From assembly GCA_015680685.1 (NCBI GenBank), contig MNCI01022309.1:135392-199391 (forward strand): a DNA stretch of 64,000 nt, given 5' to 3'. The stretch is from Gnetum montanum (taxonomy: Eukaryota; Streptophyta; Gnetopsida; Gnetales; Gnetaceae). The position numbers were made by a program, and so were the translations under genes. Positions 12,100-24,357 of the stretch are shown here, piece after piece (within the stretch, counting starts at the first letter, position 1; every line of letters begins with the position of its first letter). The notes beneath the pieces are model-generated. The model ran no database searches, was not told the origin of the DNA, and was given only the letters and a program-made list of their open reading frames with translations.

Positions 12100-12728
12100 C
12101 CCCCTCCATGAGCTTATTGTTAATCAGACTTTAGCTATTAAATGTTTTGGATTTTTGGATATTTGATGGAAATATATGGTTGACAAATGTAATAATATGG
12201 ACTTGATTATGGCATAACGTGTTGGAACTTTACTACCATATTGATGTATCATTTTTTTATTTTATATGTTTTCTCTTGTTATTTACTTTCTCAAGTATTA
12301 TCATGAACACATGCATGTAGCTAAATGTAAAATGGGGGAACAAAACGTAAATCAACACTTGAAAAGAGGAAAGTAACGAGAAGGCAGAGATCGAGACTGC
12401 AACTTGTATCATTTAAATGAAAATTTGACATAATGTAGTGAATGTTTGTAAACTTACGACGTATTGAACCCTAGTTTAAATCCATTTTAGGCTATGCACA
12501 TCAATTTAAAGTCATGGTGGACTGTTGCATCTGTTATTAAAGAAAGAAGGATTACCAGTTTTATGCCATAGTGGGCCAAAAGAAATAATAGTTTTAGGAA
12601 GATTTTAAAAGGAACTGGCCATTTCTGACCATGGCTAGTTTAATGTCATTACGGACATTCACTGGTAGTTTACCGTCATACTGAACAATTGGTAGTTTAA
12701 CATCATTCTGGGCATCTAGTGATTCACT
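12100..12728. repeat. Tail-to-tail spacer of element A with AGTTTAATGTCAT repeats
   Basis: Lies between the stop of the reverse gene and the stop of gag-protease. From about 12490 to 12720 it holds six or so degenerate copies of TAGTTTAATGTCATTACGG and relatives. The first 390 bases are AT-rich and probably hold the 3' ends of both transcription units, though I see no defined terminator. Confidence 0.7.
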
Positions 12729-15230
12729 TTAGTTATTGAGTTGCCTCTTAATCCTTTGTAGCTTAATGTGTGGGGTTTGACATGTAGGTATGATCTTATA
12801 CTCACCCTCCCCTTCACCGGTGATGTCAAAGGGTTATTCCGACCAAGAGACATCAGTGGGAATGGCTCCTATGTTTGTGTTGTCCGGTGCTTCCTCAGTT
12901 TTAGTAGGATTATGAGTTAACGTTAGGTTCATGTCTTGAAGTATACCCATAGTTCCTTCCTTAGGCTTAACAAACTCAATTTCTGATTCTTGATCCACTC
13001 CAGGGTGCGAGGAAGTGAGTGATACTATTGTATCCCCATGTATGATGATTTCACTGCCCTCGTAAGGTAGGTGGATCTCCTGATGGATCAGTGAGAATAC
13101 AACTCTAAGTTGAGCTAGCCAAGGACTTCCTAGAATCAAATTAAGCCCTGGCATTTCATCAACCACTACGAATTTAGCTGATGTGGGGAATTGGTCCCCG
13201 GCTATGAAATCTAAGGTAACCATACCTTTTACCCCAACATGGAAACCATTGAAGAATTTTAGAAAAGAAGTTGTCATGGGTTGTATTTGTTTAGTAAGTC
13301 CTAGTTTTTCGATGACGGGAAAAGGTATTACATTTGTCGCCGCACCATCATCGACATGCACCATACGTATCTTGAAATGATTAACCTATATCGTTATGAA
13401 CATAGGGGCTGTGGTGACTTCTCTTGTTTTCTCATCTAGCTTAATGTCATTAGCATGAAACTCTAGGGATGTGGTCTTGGATTCCTGAGGTTGCAGGGAC
13501 AATACTGCATAAATGGATGGCTCATCTCCAGGGAGGCTCTCACTAACAGGAATTGAAGTCAACATCCGCACGAGAGCTTCCTGATGTATTAGTTAAGTCA
13601 TTAGTAGGTCATATAGACTTAAAGAAGTATTCTTTTGCTCCAAGGATTGTGTGACCTGGGTCAACACACTTGCTTGCCTCGTTGAAGGATTCTTGTCTCA
13701 AGGTACGTGCTTTCAAATAATAAAGCTTTGATTTAATATAGTCATTCACGGTCACCTAAGGATGGTAAGTAGATATGTTTTAGGGATGGGCTCGTGAAGT
13801 TCGTTCAAGGCTGCGCTCCACCTCTGGATAAATTTCTGAGCTAGCTCTAATGGTGACTGTTTAATCTGAATCAAGCTATCCAGTGTGACTTCAGGCTTTA
13901 GATTGTATTTGAAGTGAGTAACGAACTGATGTAAAAAATCCTCCAAAGAGGATATGGAGTTACAGGGTAGAGCTCGGTACTAGTCTAAGGCTTTTCTGGG
14001 TAAGGACATAGCAAACACATGCAGAATTACATGAGGCCATGCCTAAAGAAATAGACATTCTATTCAGAACAGTACTAGGTGGGCGTTTGGATCTCCCTCT
14101 CCATTGTACTTGGTTAGCTGGGGTAATGAGACTCTCTTTGGCAAGGTTAACGGTGGGACTGAGGGGTCGATTAGATCATCTTGATAGAAATCTAGTACCT
14201 TGACTTCCTTGGTGTTTATAGTTTTGAGATACTTTAATTCTTCTGCTAACGAGTGCATCATTTTTTTTGTGTCTACGCACTCTTGGACGACAGGAAGACC
14301 AGTGGGTTGAGTTGGTGGTGATTGATAATGATTTGATTGTTGTATCATTTGTGGAAAGAGAGATTGTTGGACTGTTGTTTGTTGCGGTGGGATGACATTC
14401 AAGGCTGAGATTACTATGGGGTGTGGTACACTGTAGTAATTAGAAAGGTTTTGCTAAACAGCTGGTGGAACCCACTGCCCAGGCATAGGTTGTGAAGTGA
14501 CACCCTGAACGTGTTGGGTTGAAGTAATCAATGGTGCTTTGTGGATTTGCATTTAAGGTATGTAATGGATGGACGTGGAAGCTGGTATAATTGATGGCAT
14601 CCCAATTACTTGAGGTTGAAAGGTTGATCCTACATTAGTTTGGGGAGGAGGTTGTTGGAACTGTATTTATGGAGGTATGATGGAAGTGGATGTATTAGAT
14701 TGAATGTTGAGCCTAGAGAAGATGGGAATGGAGATGGGTACTTCCTGTAGAGAAGCTGGTGGTCGAGCATTCATGGATAAAGGTGGAAGTATTGTATCTT
14801 CTAGGAAGGGTTTGAAAAATGAGTTTGTATGGGCATGGGGACTGATGGTATGGTACAAATCCCCATGTTCAGATTGGGCTGCGAAGTCATCTTCCTCATC
14901 TCCACTCTGAGGCTCTATTGGAGGTGGCTGTAAGGCTTGACTTCTTGCCATGAGAAGCTGGGATATGAGTCTATGATGGTGTTTGGAAAGAGGGATTATA
15001 TCAAATGCTAAGGGGATAAACTCATGACCTCCTTTGTGAATAAGTTTATAGTCTCACTTCGCTTTGCTCTCTACATGATCGATAGGCAAGTTGGCTTGGA
15101 TCTTGACACAGATGAAGTTATACTGTTCAGGTGTGAAAGTTGCATAAGTAGGGTCTTTACCCTATAACCTGAGTGACTGACGTGTAGGGCCTTGGGGGTT
15201 TATCTGTTCAATAATAGTTATGGGTTTCAT
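12729..15230 (-). pseudogene. gag-pro: Element A gag-protease (degenerate)
   Basis: Start taken at the ATG at 15230 (MKPITIIEQINPQGPTRQ), which has a homologue in B; the end is TAA at 12729. It contains an N-terminal basic region (YNFICVKIQA), a proline-rich linker, a capsid (retrotransposon gag) domain at about 14200-13750 with LPQLTKYNGEGDPNAHL and FIQRWSAALNELHEPIP, and a C-terminal aspartic protease at about 13380-13080. The protease keeps VDDGAATN and the flap-to-core LILGSPWLAQL. Family members encode the capsid and the processing protease. The ORF stops after the protease and RT is not downstream, because the reverse gene intervenes. Several in-frame stops are present. Near the end, GGTGAGTA on the minus strand would make a good 5' splice site but is not conserved in B. 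Confidence 0.85.
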
Positions 15231-15687
15231 AGCAGTCACAGGATTTGAGGTTTCAGCCCCAAAGTCAAAGATTAGCAGTGTCACTGGGTTAATCTAGGAG
15301 GATTCCATAGTGAGTGCAAGTAAACTAGGTTGGACGAGTTGAGCATGAGTAACCGATAGTGTGAGTAACTGACAATGTGAGTAGGCTGACAGCATGAGTT
15401 GACAGGCAACATGAGCTGACAGACAATGTGAGGAGGTAGTGTGAGTTGACAACATGAGATGATAGGTAGCGTGAGTAACTCAAGCACATTGCTTGTAAGA
15501 AGCTTGTAGGTGAGAGAACCTAATTATGATCAGTCGATGGTGGTGGTAGGGGCACTTGTCTCATTTAGTCAGCGTGTGCATGCTGTTTGTGTTTTGATGG
15601 TGATGGTGGAGTTGCAAAGTTTTGAAATATTCACTACAATGTAAGAGTTTTTCAGGTTTGTAGTCTTTTAAGAATTTTGTAGGTTTG
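15231..15687 (-). other. Leader of element A with GCGTGAGT motifs
   Basis: Untranslated leader between primer-binding site and gag. From 15340 to 15480 it carries about ten copies of GACAGCATGAGTTGACAG-like units, the same motif class as in the U3 and the reverse gene of this element. No ORF upstream of gag is credible. Confidence 0.6.
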
Positions 15688-15704
15688 TCCTCCTTCTAGT
15701 GCCA
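15688..15704 (-). other. Primer-binding site, element A
   Basis: The minus strand reads TGGCACTAGAAGGAGGA six bases inside the LTR. In B it is TGGCGCTAGAAGGAGGG and in F TGGTGCTAGAAGGAGGG. The consensus is typical of Tat elements. I do not assign the tRNA. Confidence 0.75.
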
Positions 15705-15710
15705 ATTTAT

Positions 15711-17443
15711 TGTACTGACCTAAATCATTGGTGTAAGGCTAGAAGGGAAAAGAAACACCGAAAGATCATCAAGAAGACACAGCTGACCCTACCTACACCT
15801 GAGGGCAAGCTGGAAAAGGAAACGAATGTAGAGTGCCTTGGATGGTCTACATGCAAATCAACTAAGGACTTCCCTGAGTGTAAACTATGGCTTGCATTGG
15901 GGTTATCGTAACTAATGATGTATGAAACATGGACAGAAATGTACGAATTGCAAACAGAGCATATACAAAACTATATTGCAAACAAAACATAAACTGAATG
16001 TAAAACAGAGTAAAAAAATGATGGATGGCAAAATGAACTGTATTGTATTGCTTAGAAAAGATGTGCACCGGTCAAAGCATACCTGCACGTGTGGATGACA
16101 TGTCAAGCTCCAAGCCTTAGGGTGATGTGTTTCAGAAGTGCTTGGATGCTAGGAGTCAAGTGTGCCCAAGCACCCAAGGATTGCTGGTATGAGTTTCCTA
16201 AGCCTTCAACCTTCAAAATTGCCAACCCCGTTTATGTGAATTGACAGGGTATTTATAGGATTTGGCTGGGCTCATGTGCAGAACTGAGAATTGAGAGGAA
16301 AATGGATCAAGTGACGTGTTTGATGGACAGCTGTGTGTGAGTCGGATGTGTGTGGGCAAGCTACGTTTTTGGCTAGGTGCATTGTATCTTATAGTGTGTG
16401 TTGGCTTACTCAAGCTAGCTTATGCTCATGGAAGCACATACAATTTAGAGCGTAAGAGCTTGGAAAGGTCACAAATGATGAATATTTACAGTAAAAAAGA
16501 TAATGTACAACAAGAGAAATTGAATTTGGCTCGCTTGAAACTTCTCGATCTCTGAATTGACTACTACATGATGTTGATTTGAGTGGTTTTGTGGCTATTT
16601 GAAGCATCTCTATTTCATCAGAGCTTCCAAAGTGAGTTGATCTTGTCTTGGCGTGTCCTCAGCATGCTCACACTGCATTCACACCATACTCACACTACAC
16701 TCATGCTGCAGTCACGCTGCCAACATGACCTTAGCATTACCTCAGCATGAGTGAGCCAAAATGGCATATTTTTGCATCAAATTTTGATTTTTTGAAGCCT
16801 GTTTCCGGAGTCCAACTATTTTCTGATTGTGGTTGACCTTGAGAGTGATCTACAAGTTAGAAATTGATCTTGATGTGCCTTGTTTTGGACCTCTTTTAGC
16901 AGCTCATGTTGGACTCATGCTGCCAGCGTGAGTGCAGTGTGACCACAACGTGAGCTATAAAGACTTAAAATTTTGGACTTAAAATTTGAAATTTTAGTGG
17001 CTAAAATCTAAAGTTGTCAATAATGAACCCTAAGGATGACTTAAACCTTGGAAATCATGTCATTTCAACTCAATTTTGGGCTTTGAAAGTTGCTCATGTT
17101 GTACTCACGTTGGCAGCGTGACCTTAGCGTGAGTGATAATGTGAGTGTGAAAATGTGAACAATTTGTCTCAAAATTTGAATCCACGAATGCTAAAAATTG
17201 GAGTGGACATTAGTGGCCCTTGAGAATGGCTTACACCCTTAGATTTGGACCATTTTTTATCTTGAAGTTGTTGGAGTTGCTTACGCTGCGGGCAAACGAT
17301 CTTGACAAGCCGAGCGTGAGCAAGCTTGCTTGAGCCAGCTAGGTGTGAGTTCCATGCCTTAGTCAAATCTTGCTTTCCAAAAGCTAAAAAGGCTCTGGGT
17401 TATTCTTGTTTCAAAGTGTTAGGCCACAATTAGTGGTTTTTCA
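15711..17443 (-). repeat. 5' LTR of element A (1733 bp)
   Basis: Bounded TGTACTGACC...TTTTTCA on the plus strand. On the minus strand a promoter-like CTATAAATACCC has its TATA at 16250-16257. U3 is full of GCGTGAG-type motifs (16620-17340). The U5 end (15711-15780) aligns with the U5 ends of B, D, F, H and I through a block reading about GACC-AAA-CAT-G-TGGCTGGAA. Confidence 0.9.
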
Positions 17444-18665
17444 CATACCTCTAATAGGGAGAGCCCCCACAAAACTTAACCTCTGCCCAAAAAGATGCGG
17501 TATGAAAGCCATCACGACAATATGTCCTTGTAGGTGATAATACCTTATGTCGTAGATCCTATGATGAGATACTATTAACTTGTGTTAGTGGTAGTGAAGC
17601 ATAAAAGATCATTAACCAAGTCCATGAGGGACTATGTGGGGGTCATATAGCTCCTAGGATAATGGTAGTAAAAATCAAGCGTCTAGGCTACTACTGGCCT
17701 TACATGGAGTGCGATTATGTCTCCAAGGTTAGAACATATGACGTGTGTCAATGGCATGGGAATCTAATGCATGTGTCACCTACTAAACTACATACTACGC
17801 AAATCACATGGCTATTTCAACGTTGGGGATTGGACATCATAAGACCTATAATGCCTAAGTCTTCCGTAGGACACAGTTTCATCATTACCACAACTGAGTA
17901 TTTCACAAAGTGGGTTGAAACTATCCCCCTTAAGAAGACAACATCCCAACAAGTTTGCAAATTCATCCTTGACAACATAGTGACTTGATTTGGTCTCTCC
18001 ATGACTATAGTTATAGACAATAGGCCACAATTTAGAAGTGCAGAATCCAAAGCCTTTTGTGAAAACCTTGGCATCAAACATTTTTTATGTCCCCATACTA
18101 CCCATAGGAAAATGGTCAAGCAGAGGCTACAAACAAGGTTTTCATCAACCTCCTAAAGAGGATGCTTAATAATAGCAAGCGACAATGGCACGAACAATTA
18201 TTCTACGCACTATGAGCCTACCGCATGACATGTAGAACCGCGATAGGTAAAATGCCATATAGTCTTATGTATGGATTTGAAGTAGTGTTGCCTCATGAAT
18301 TGTAGGTCCCATCACTCCACATGATCCTCTCAAACTTTATGGATGAGGTTCAAAAGAACGATTTGAGAACCATTAACCTTGACTCTATAGAAGAGGAGTG
18401 CATTCAAATGCTTGATCACATCGAGTGGTACCAAGAGAAGCAACAACAAAAGCATCATCATAATCAACATCAACATCCAATCAAGAAATGGGACTTGGTC
18501 CTCAAGGTTGTTCGTGAGCCCGTGGATAAATTCTTAGCCAACTAGGAAGGGTCTTTCTTGGTCACTAGGGCATATGACAATAGAGCCTTCAAACTCACTA
18601 ATCTACATGACAATGAGTTCCCCAATCTTGTTAACCACTTGTACCTAAAGTTGTACTACACTTGA
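17444..18665 (+). pseudogene. pol: Element E integrase (C-terminal part of pol, interrupted by element A)
   Basis: Plus-strand Tat integrase. It begins in the RNase H-integrase linker, has a zinc-finger region at about 17600-17770 (HEGLCGGHIAP, ECDYVSK, DVCQWHGN), core motifs WGLDIIRP and VIDNRPQF, and ends NHLYLKLYYT with TGA at 18663-18665. A frameshift near 18080 and stops such as the TGA at 17986-17988 make it inactive. The RT half lies left of the window, beyond the inserted element A. It is the same family as the minus-strand pols here. Confidence 0.88.
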
Positions 18666-20504
18666 CATGTAACATTACATCAACAATAAAAGCAAGGTAA
18701 GTAGATGTCCACTATGATATTAAAATGATACAGATGTCTGCTATGATGTTAAATTGGCATAGAATATCCTTGGGCTATGCCATTAAACTAGACCCATAGC
18801 ATGGTCTGCTATGACCTTAAACTGGACATCCACCATCCACTATGATGTTAAACTAGCACAACTATCTACTAGGACCTTAAACTAGCATAGCATGGTCCAC
18901 CTAGACCTTAAACTGGGATCATAGTCTATTAGGACCTTAAATTAGCACAACAGATGGTCTACCAAGACCTAAAACTAGGTTTGCAATTCAGCACCTATAG
19001 TCCAACATACATGATTCTGTGAACAAGTAAGTGAAAATACTTTTGATCCTTTGTCACCTACCCACACTTCTTAGGTAGGATGGGGTGGGAGGTTGTAATT
19101 CTAGAATGAAGTTCATGTCATCAAGGAAAAATCCTCTAGGAGATTTGTGACATCGCTATCCATGGCATCTTGCTGATCTTTTGAAGATGTTTTTTGACAT
19201 CTTGGTGACCTTCCGGAGTTACCATCACCACCGCCAATCATGTTGGGTGTAGTTCTCACCATCAACAACATTTATTGGAGTCCCAACAATACTATGGCCT
19301 AGCCATGGTACTATCATTCTCTGGCCCTCACCATCGCCTAAGTGTAGAGGAGCATTCAATAGCATGGCCCTTTGCCCTGCGACTAAGTTTCCTATCTCCT
19401 GTCTTTGGTGAGGAGTTCTGAGCACCTGCATCACGATTGCTCCTAGCCACTTGAGTGCTTACTTTTGGTGTGGCTACAAGAGCTTTCCAAGTTGCCATCA
19501 TTGATGCCTACACTGGCCTTCCTACTTTGGACATTATTTGTAATTGATGTAGCACTCATAGCCCTCACAATGCCCCTTGCAAATAGGACTTCCCCTCACA
19601 TGGTGGTTGTTTTCCCTTATTTTCTCTATGTTATGTTTGCAGGATGAAGCCTAGGTGGCATCATTCAAGGGTGCATTGCATCATGATGGCAAGGAACTAC
19701 ATTTTTCTGATGTGTCTACTTCAGCTCACCTAACTACTCAAGAGTGCACATCCCCACTATCCCCTTAGTCAACCCAACCTCTACCTCTTGATCTTGCAAT
19801 CTTCCACATCTCCTGCAAGCTTCCCCAATGCACAAGTAACCTTTCTTGTAGTCAGCTGCTGAACCCATGGCGAATGTAATGCAACTCGTCCCATGGAAAG
19901 CCTTTGTGGTCTAGTTAAAGCCCTAAATAGATGTAACACAACTCATCTTGGGGAGGAAACACCTGTCTTATAGATGCGATGTGATTGCCTCTAAGTAAAT
20001 ATGGTGAATAGTTTTCCTGATAAAAAAAGTAATACAATAATAATAATAATAATAATAATAATAAGTAAAAAAAAAGAGAAAGAAGAAAACAAAAAAATAA
20101 AGGAGAAAGAAAATGGGATAAGTCAAATGCCCAAGTCAAATGGCATAGTTGCCATCTTGCAACCGATTCAACCTTGGATCGACCATCTCATAAGCACTTC
20201 GACAAGACGTTAAAATCCAAAGAGTAGGACACCTCCACATGCTAACTCCCTCATAAGTGCTCTGACGAGGGATCATGTTATGGAAACAAGACATCATGGC
20301 ATTACATCCCACAGATATCCTTTCCACCCATTGTTCCGTGACCAATCTCTCTAAATTATTCCCTGTCACACCTGATCATCTTGGCACTCTCAAGTACAGT
20401 GAAGCGTTATCCAAGTAGGCACTAACGAATAGTGTTAGTGTCATGTTCATCATGGTGTTTCATATTCTTTATCGATGTTTCTTGGGCTAGTCCTCTAGAC
20501 GTCA
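18666..20504 (+). other. 3' region of element E with post-integrase repeats
   Basis: From 18690 to 18990 there are about ten degenerate copies of TAGGACCTTAAACTAGCA, the reverse complement of the repeats found behind the other integrases and therefore in the same sense relative to the element. The remainder has no credible ORF. An (AAT)n microsatellite at 20035-20063 with flanking A-rich sequence creates false low-complexity frames. Confidence 0.65.
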
Positions 20505-20519
20505 ACAAAGAGGGGCCAA
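20505..20519 (+). other. Polypurine tract of element E
   Basis: ACAAAGAGGGGCCAA immediately precedes the LTR start TGAAACACC at 20520, on the plus strand. This fixes the orientation of element E. Confidence 0.85.
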
Positions 20520-21913
20520 TGAAACACCACTAATTTCAGGCTCTTGTAGTTAAATGATAGATTTGTTTAAGTGTTTGATTTTGGGCAAAATTTTTCTAAG
20601 TTTGGTATCACATTATGTAGCATAGATAGCGTAGCACACTAGGAGTCCCATTTTTGCAAAATTTTTCTAAGTCTACCTACTACGCTCCATGGCATACCTA
20701 GCATAAAACATAGTTCCATGGCTAATCTACACAAATGTCAAACTAGAAGTAGTCAAGGTCACTTAGGATGGACCATAGAGTTTGGCAAATTTTCTATCTC
20801 CTAGACTATCAAGCTCGCTATGCTCTCTAGCTTACCTAGCTTAACACATGTTCCAGTTGCCAATCCACCCAAGTACCATGCTAGAGGTTAAACAGTTTGG
20901 CAAGTTTTCTATCTTTTAGGCCTATCACACTCTACTACGCTACACAACATAGCCAGCATGACAATTTTTAGGGCCAAATTTTTCTAAGTGTTGGATAGAA
21001 GACCTATAAAGCTATCTAGACATGGAAGATGCATTTGTCAATTTTCTGACCCCCAAGACTACTTTTCCTACTGCAGCCCAGAGTGTGATCAGCATGCCAC
21101 AAAAAAACATTGTAAATTTTGGCAAAATTCATCAAAATATTAGTGCTATGCTGTACTATGCTATGTAGCATAGATAGCGTGACAAGTCAAATCCTACAAG
21201 AATTTTCTAAGTATTCATGCTACACTCTGTCACGTTGTGCAGTGCAGATAGCGTGACACTTGTGAAATGCCTTTGAATGCCTCTAGAAGCTCCCAGAACT
21301 CAACATCGACCTTTATTTTAGCACTAACATCCTTTCGACAACCAAGATCAATAGTTTGCTTTGCTTTTGCACCTCTAATTGATCCCAAAAATTGTCCCTA
21401 TGCTTGACCCTACTCGAAAGAGGGGGAAGACATAGTCCTGGAGCATAAACTCCAAGTTGCATTTGTTTTGGCATTGTTTATAGGTATATGGTAGTCACTC
21501 AGACTTTGGCACATGTAGTCCAGGTAGTGTGGTCATAGTTTGGTAGATTCTCAATTTCTGTTCCTATCCTACAGAGCATTACACTTTAAGCTTAACACTT
21601 AGAGCTTGACACTTTGAGTGTAGCATGCTAGCATGATTTGTCCATGCCCATGCTACATTGGACCCAGGCCATGTGGCATCCAGTCTGCATCTCATGTCAA
21701 CCCTAGCCCTATAAATACCCTAATAATCAGCATTTTAGGGGTTGATCGACAAAATCATTCTAAGCATCAAGCATTAGAGCACTCTTTGCATCTTCATCAC
21801 TCCTACACTTGAGCACCTGAGGTTGACACTTGGCTAAGAATTATGATAGAGTCTCTCTTACATATGCACAATGTGACAACTGCCAACCTAGTAGGTTCAA
21901 CCTCATTCATAGA
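20520..21913 (+). repeat. 3' LTR of element E, first part (split by element B)
   Basis: Starts TGAAACACCACTAATTTC. U3 is rich in CTATGCT/AGCATAG and ACTACGCT motifs (20620-21260). A TATA box, CCTATAAATACCC, lies at about 21709-21721. The LTR resumes at 39650 after element B. Together the pieces are about 1.88 kb, matching the 1872-bp LTR of element H. Confidence 0.82.
21909..21913. repeat. Target-site duplication of element B, left copy
   Basis: ATAGA directly precedes the LTR TGTATTGCC. The same five bases follow the right LTR at 39645-39649, the size expected for a gypsy integrase. Confidence 0.92.
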
Positions 21914-23164
21914 TGTATTGCCCGAAATCGTCGATCTCTGACTGGAAGGAAACAGAGACCATGGGATTGCAGGACGTGCACAGAAGACCCTACCTTCACC
22001 TGAGGGCGAGCTAGAATGAACGAAGGAAGAGTACCTTGGGTGGTCCGCATGCGGATCAGACAAGGATTTCCCCGAATGTACACCGAAGTGCTATACGCTG
22101 GGTTATACATAAACGGCGTAGCGAGTGTAAACAAAGCGTAAACAAGGTAACCAATGCAAACCCCCCCCAAACGTAAACAGGCCTAAACAGAGTACGCATA
22201 AGAATTAACGTAAATTGTAAACGATTATGGGAAGAAAATGTAACAATGGCATTACAGAATGAAAGTACAATGCACCGGTCTAACGCAGTTGTGAATGGAA
22301 CACAAGGTGGATGAAAGCCCCGATGGGTGCCGGGAGGATTGCGACTGGTTCACTGTAAGCATGGCGTAGAGGCTGTATCCTCAGCGTACAGAGTTGCCCA
22401 GCGTAAAAGGTTTTGTGCTCTATTTCTCAGCATCTCTGTTCTCTAGTATGCTCTAGGAATTTGCAAACCTCTGGATTTCGTGAAGAATGGGGCTTTTATA
22501 CAGGGTTTTAACGGTGGACTCGGGTTGGGAGACACGTGGCACGTTGACTGGGTGCAAGAGCGTAAAATTTATAAGTGTACAATATGTTACATTTGCTGGG
22601 CGTATACGCTAGACGTATATGCTGTCTGGAGCGAGTGTAGACTGTCGGCGTATACGCTGGAGGTGCTGGGTGGATGCGAACTTGGGCGTAGATGTCATTG
22701 ACGCTGGTGTATACGCCGGGCGTATACGTTGATGGATGCTGAGCATATACGCCAGGCGTATACACTGGTGTGCTGGGCGTATACGCTGGGGCGTATACAC
22801 TAGTGCGCTGCTGCCTTGTACCAATTCTTGCTTTACAATGCTGTTTCCATGCTGTCTCCGAAGATCTTATTGCTGGGCATATGCATCTGTTGTACCTGCT
22901 GGGTGTACATGTGAGGCGTGTACGCTGGGCGTATACGTCGTGGACTTGAGCGTATACGCTGAGATTCTGAGCATATACGCTGGGAATGTACACTTGGGCG
23001 TATATGCTGGGCGTATACGTTGGGCCTGCATACTTAGTGAAAATTAAGCATCGGATCCCTGAAATTACCAAGTGTGACACCTGATGTAGTTGTGGTCGTT
23101 TGTGGGTCCTAGGGACCTGCTTGGTGTTGGACAAGTACTAAGCTCAAAATTTTGTGGTGTTTCA
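21914..23164 (-). repeat. 3' LTR of element B (1251 bp) with GCGTATACGC array
   Basis: TGTATTGCC...GTGTTTCA. Between about 22595 and 23035 there are some 20 or more copies of GGGCGTATACGCTGG or close variants. GCGTATACGC is a perfect 10-bp palindrome. On the minus strand the array lies upstream of the promoter TATA, so it is in U3. Confidence 0.93.
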
Positions 23165-23180
23165 TTGGCCCCTCTTTGTT
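23165..23180 (-). other. Polypurine tract of element B
   Basis: AACAAAGAGGGGCCAA on the minus strand, directly before the LTR start TGAAACACC. Confidence 0.88.
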
Positions 23181-24357
23181 GATGTTTGGAGGAATTGACT
23201 CGAGAAGCGTCGACAAAGAAGTGCAAAACACCACAAGCAACTTGCTAGAGACTTTGTCCTTCGCCACTTGACTAGACGTCATCGCATCGTGTTCAGTAGT
23301 ACATGGGATTGGGAAAGTGGAATTTTGTAGCTGGTAGGAGAATGGGGATTGTGGGGACTAGTAATTACCCAAGAGATTGTGCTTGGTGAAAAGGGGATGC
23401 TCTGGTGTGTGTGTTATGCTGATCCTTGTCAATAGCCATGATTTAGCGGACTCGGAATTCAGACATGTGATGTGCGTCCTTTGGCGGAACAAGACTCTTG
23501 GGTAATGTTCAAGAGAACTTGCTAGTAAGGCCAAAGCCACAGGAGGATTTGTTACACTCTTTGGAGGAATAGGGCCCTTGTTTAGTTTTTAAGGGAAGCC
23601 TGTTAGCAGAGAGCCAAAGCTATGCAACTGGATGTTCGTCGATTGTTTTTGACATGAGTACTTAGTTCCAAGACAACTGCCTTCCTACCTGGGGCTTGTA
23701 TGGGAAGTGCCAGGGGTCTTGCTTTTTTTTGAAGAAAATGTTACTTTGATTTTGTACTCATGCGCAAGTGTTGTGTTGTGTGTTGTAACTGCTTCAGAGT
23801 GTTACAGTATGCAACAACATGCTCAAAGTTTTGGATGTACTGGGTGTATCAAAGATGTGACTGATAGAGCGTGTCGGGAGATGGGGATGTACTAGTGAAT
23901 GGTTTGATTTAGTCTAGCCATGTATGCTGTGAACATTGTCCCATCTTGCTACTTCTGATGAAATGCATTCTTGTGCAACAACCTTTAGGTATCATCCTGC
24001 AAACATAACTCTAAGGAAACAAGAAAACCATGAGTGAATAAGCGAGCTTAGCCCTACACAGTTACAGATGGGACAAAGACATCGGAGGTGATTTCAAGCA
24101 CTGTATGGCAGCAATGTTGGTGAGATTGGCAGCAATGTTTATAGTCTCAGCGGACTCTGGCGAATGTGACTATGGTAGTTTACTTATCATGCTGGATGGA
24201 TGCTAGTTTATCATCATTTCAGACATTGTGTGGTATCCGTTTAGCATCATGATGCCAGGATGAGCTGTGGTATTGGTTTTAAGTCATAATCCAGGACTGT
24301 TCTGTGGTATCAGTTTATAGTCATGATCCCAGGACTCACATGTACCTGAGCTTGTAC
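23181..24357 (-). other. 3' untranslated block and post-integrase repeats of element B
   Basis: 23181-24100 aligns with the same blocks in A and D. Inside it an imperfect unit of about 75 bp (CTTTGGCGGAACAAG... and CTTTGGAGGAATAGG...) is present twice, at about 23476 and 23550; D also has two and A only one. From 24130 to 24335 there are about five copies of GGTATCAGTTTATAGTCATG-type repeats. No ORF is conserved. Confidence 0.65.

Larger units (their letters stand above)
1..17443 (-). mobile_element. Element A: Tat-lineage Ty3/gypsy retrotransposon, left end cut by window
   Basis: A minus-strand LTR element. The two LTRs are 15711-17443 and 1-347; the visible 347 bases match 17098-17443 almost colinearly. 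A purine tract lies next to the left LTR and a primer-binding site next to the right one. The internal part is about 15.4 kb, long for a gypsy element. In element order it holds gag-protease (15230 to 12729), a reverse-oriented multi-exon gene (6428-12099 on the plus strand), RT/RNase H/integrase (5695 to 2229), a repeat tail and a 3' untranslated block. It interrupts the integrase of the plus-strand element E at 17443/17444; the expected target duplication would be CATAC (17444-17448), but its partner is outside the window. All ORFs are broken and the RT active site is mutated, so the copy is dead. Confidence 0.88.

Noticed and set aside
19915-20213. Leu-rich and Ile-rich frames on both strands
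   Set aside because: They come from the (AAT)n microsatellite and flanking A-rich sequence in element E.
22595-23035. CRISPR-like array of short repeats
   Set aside because: Spacing is irregular, repeats are degenerate 10-15 bp motifs, and the position is LTR U3 of a plant retrotransposon.
22508-23134. 208-residue minus-strand frame rich in VYAQ/YTP repeats, and its parallel at 39080-39560
   Set aside because: It is the GCGTATACGC U3 array read as protein. Different frames are open in the two LTRs and none is conserved.
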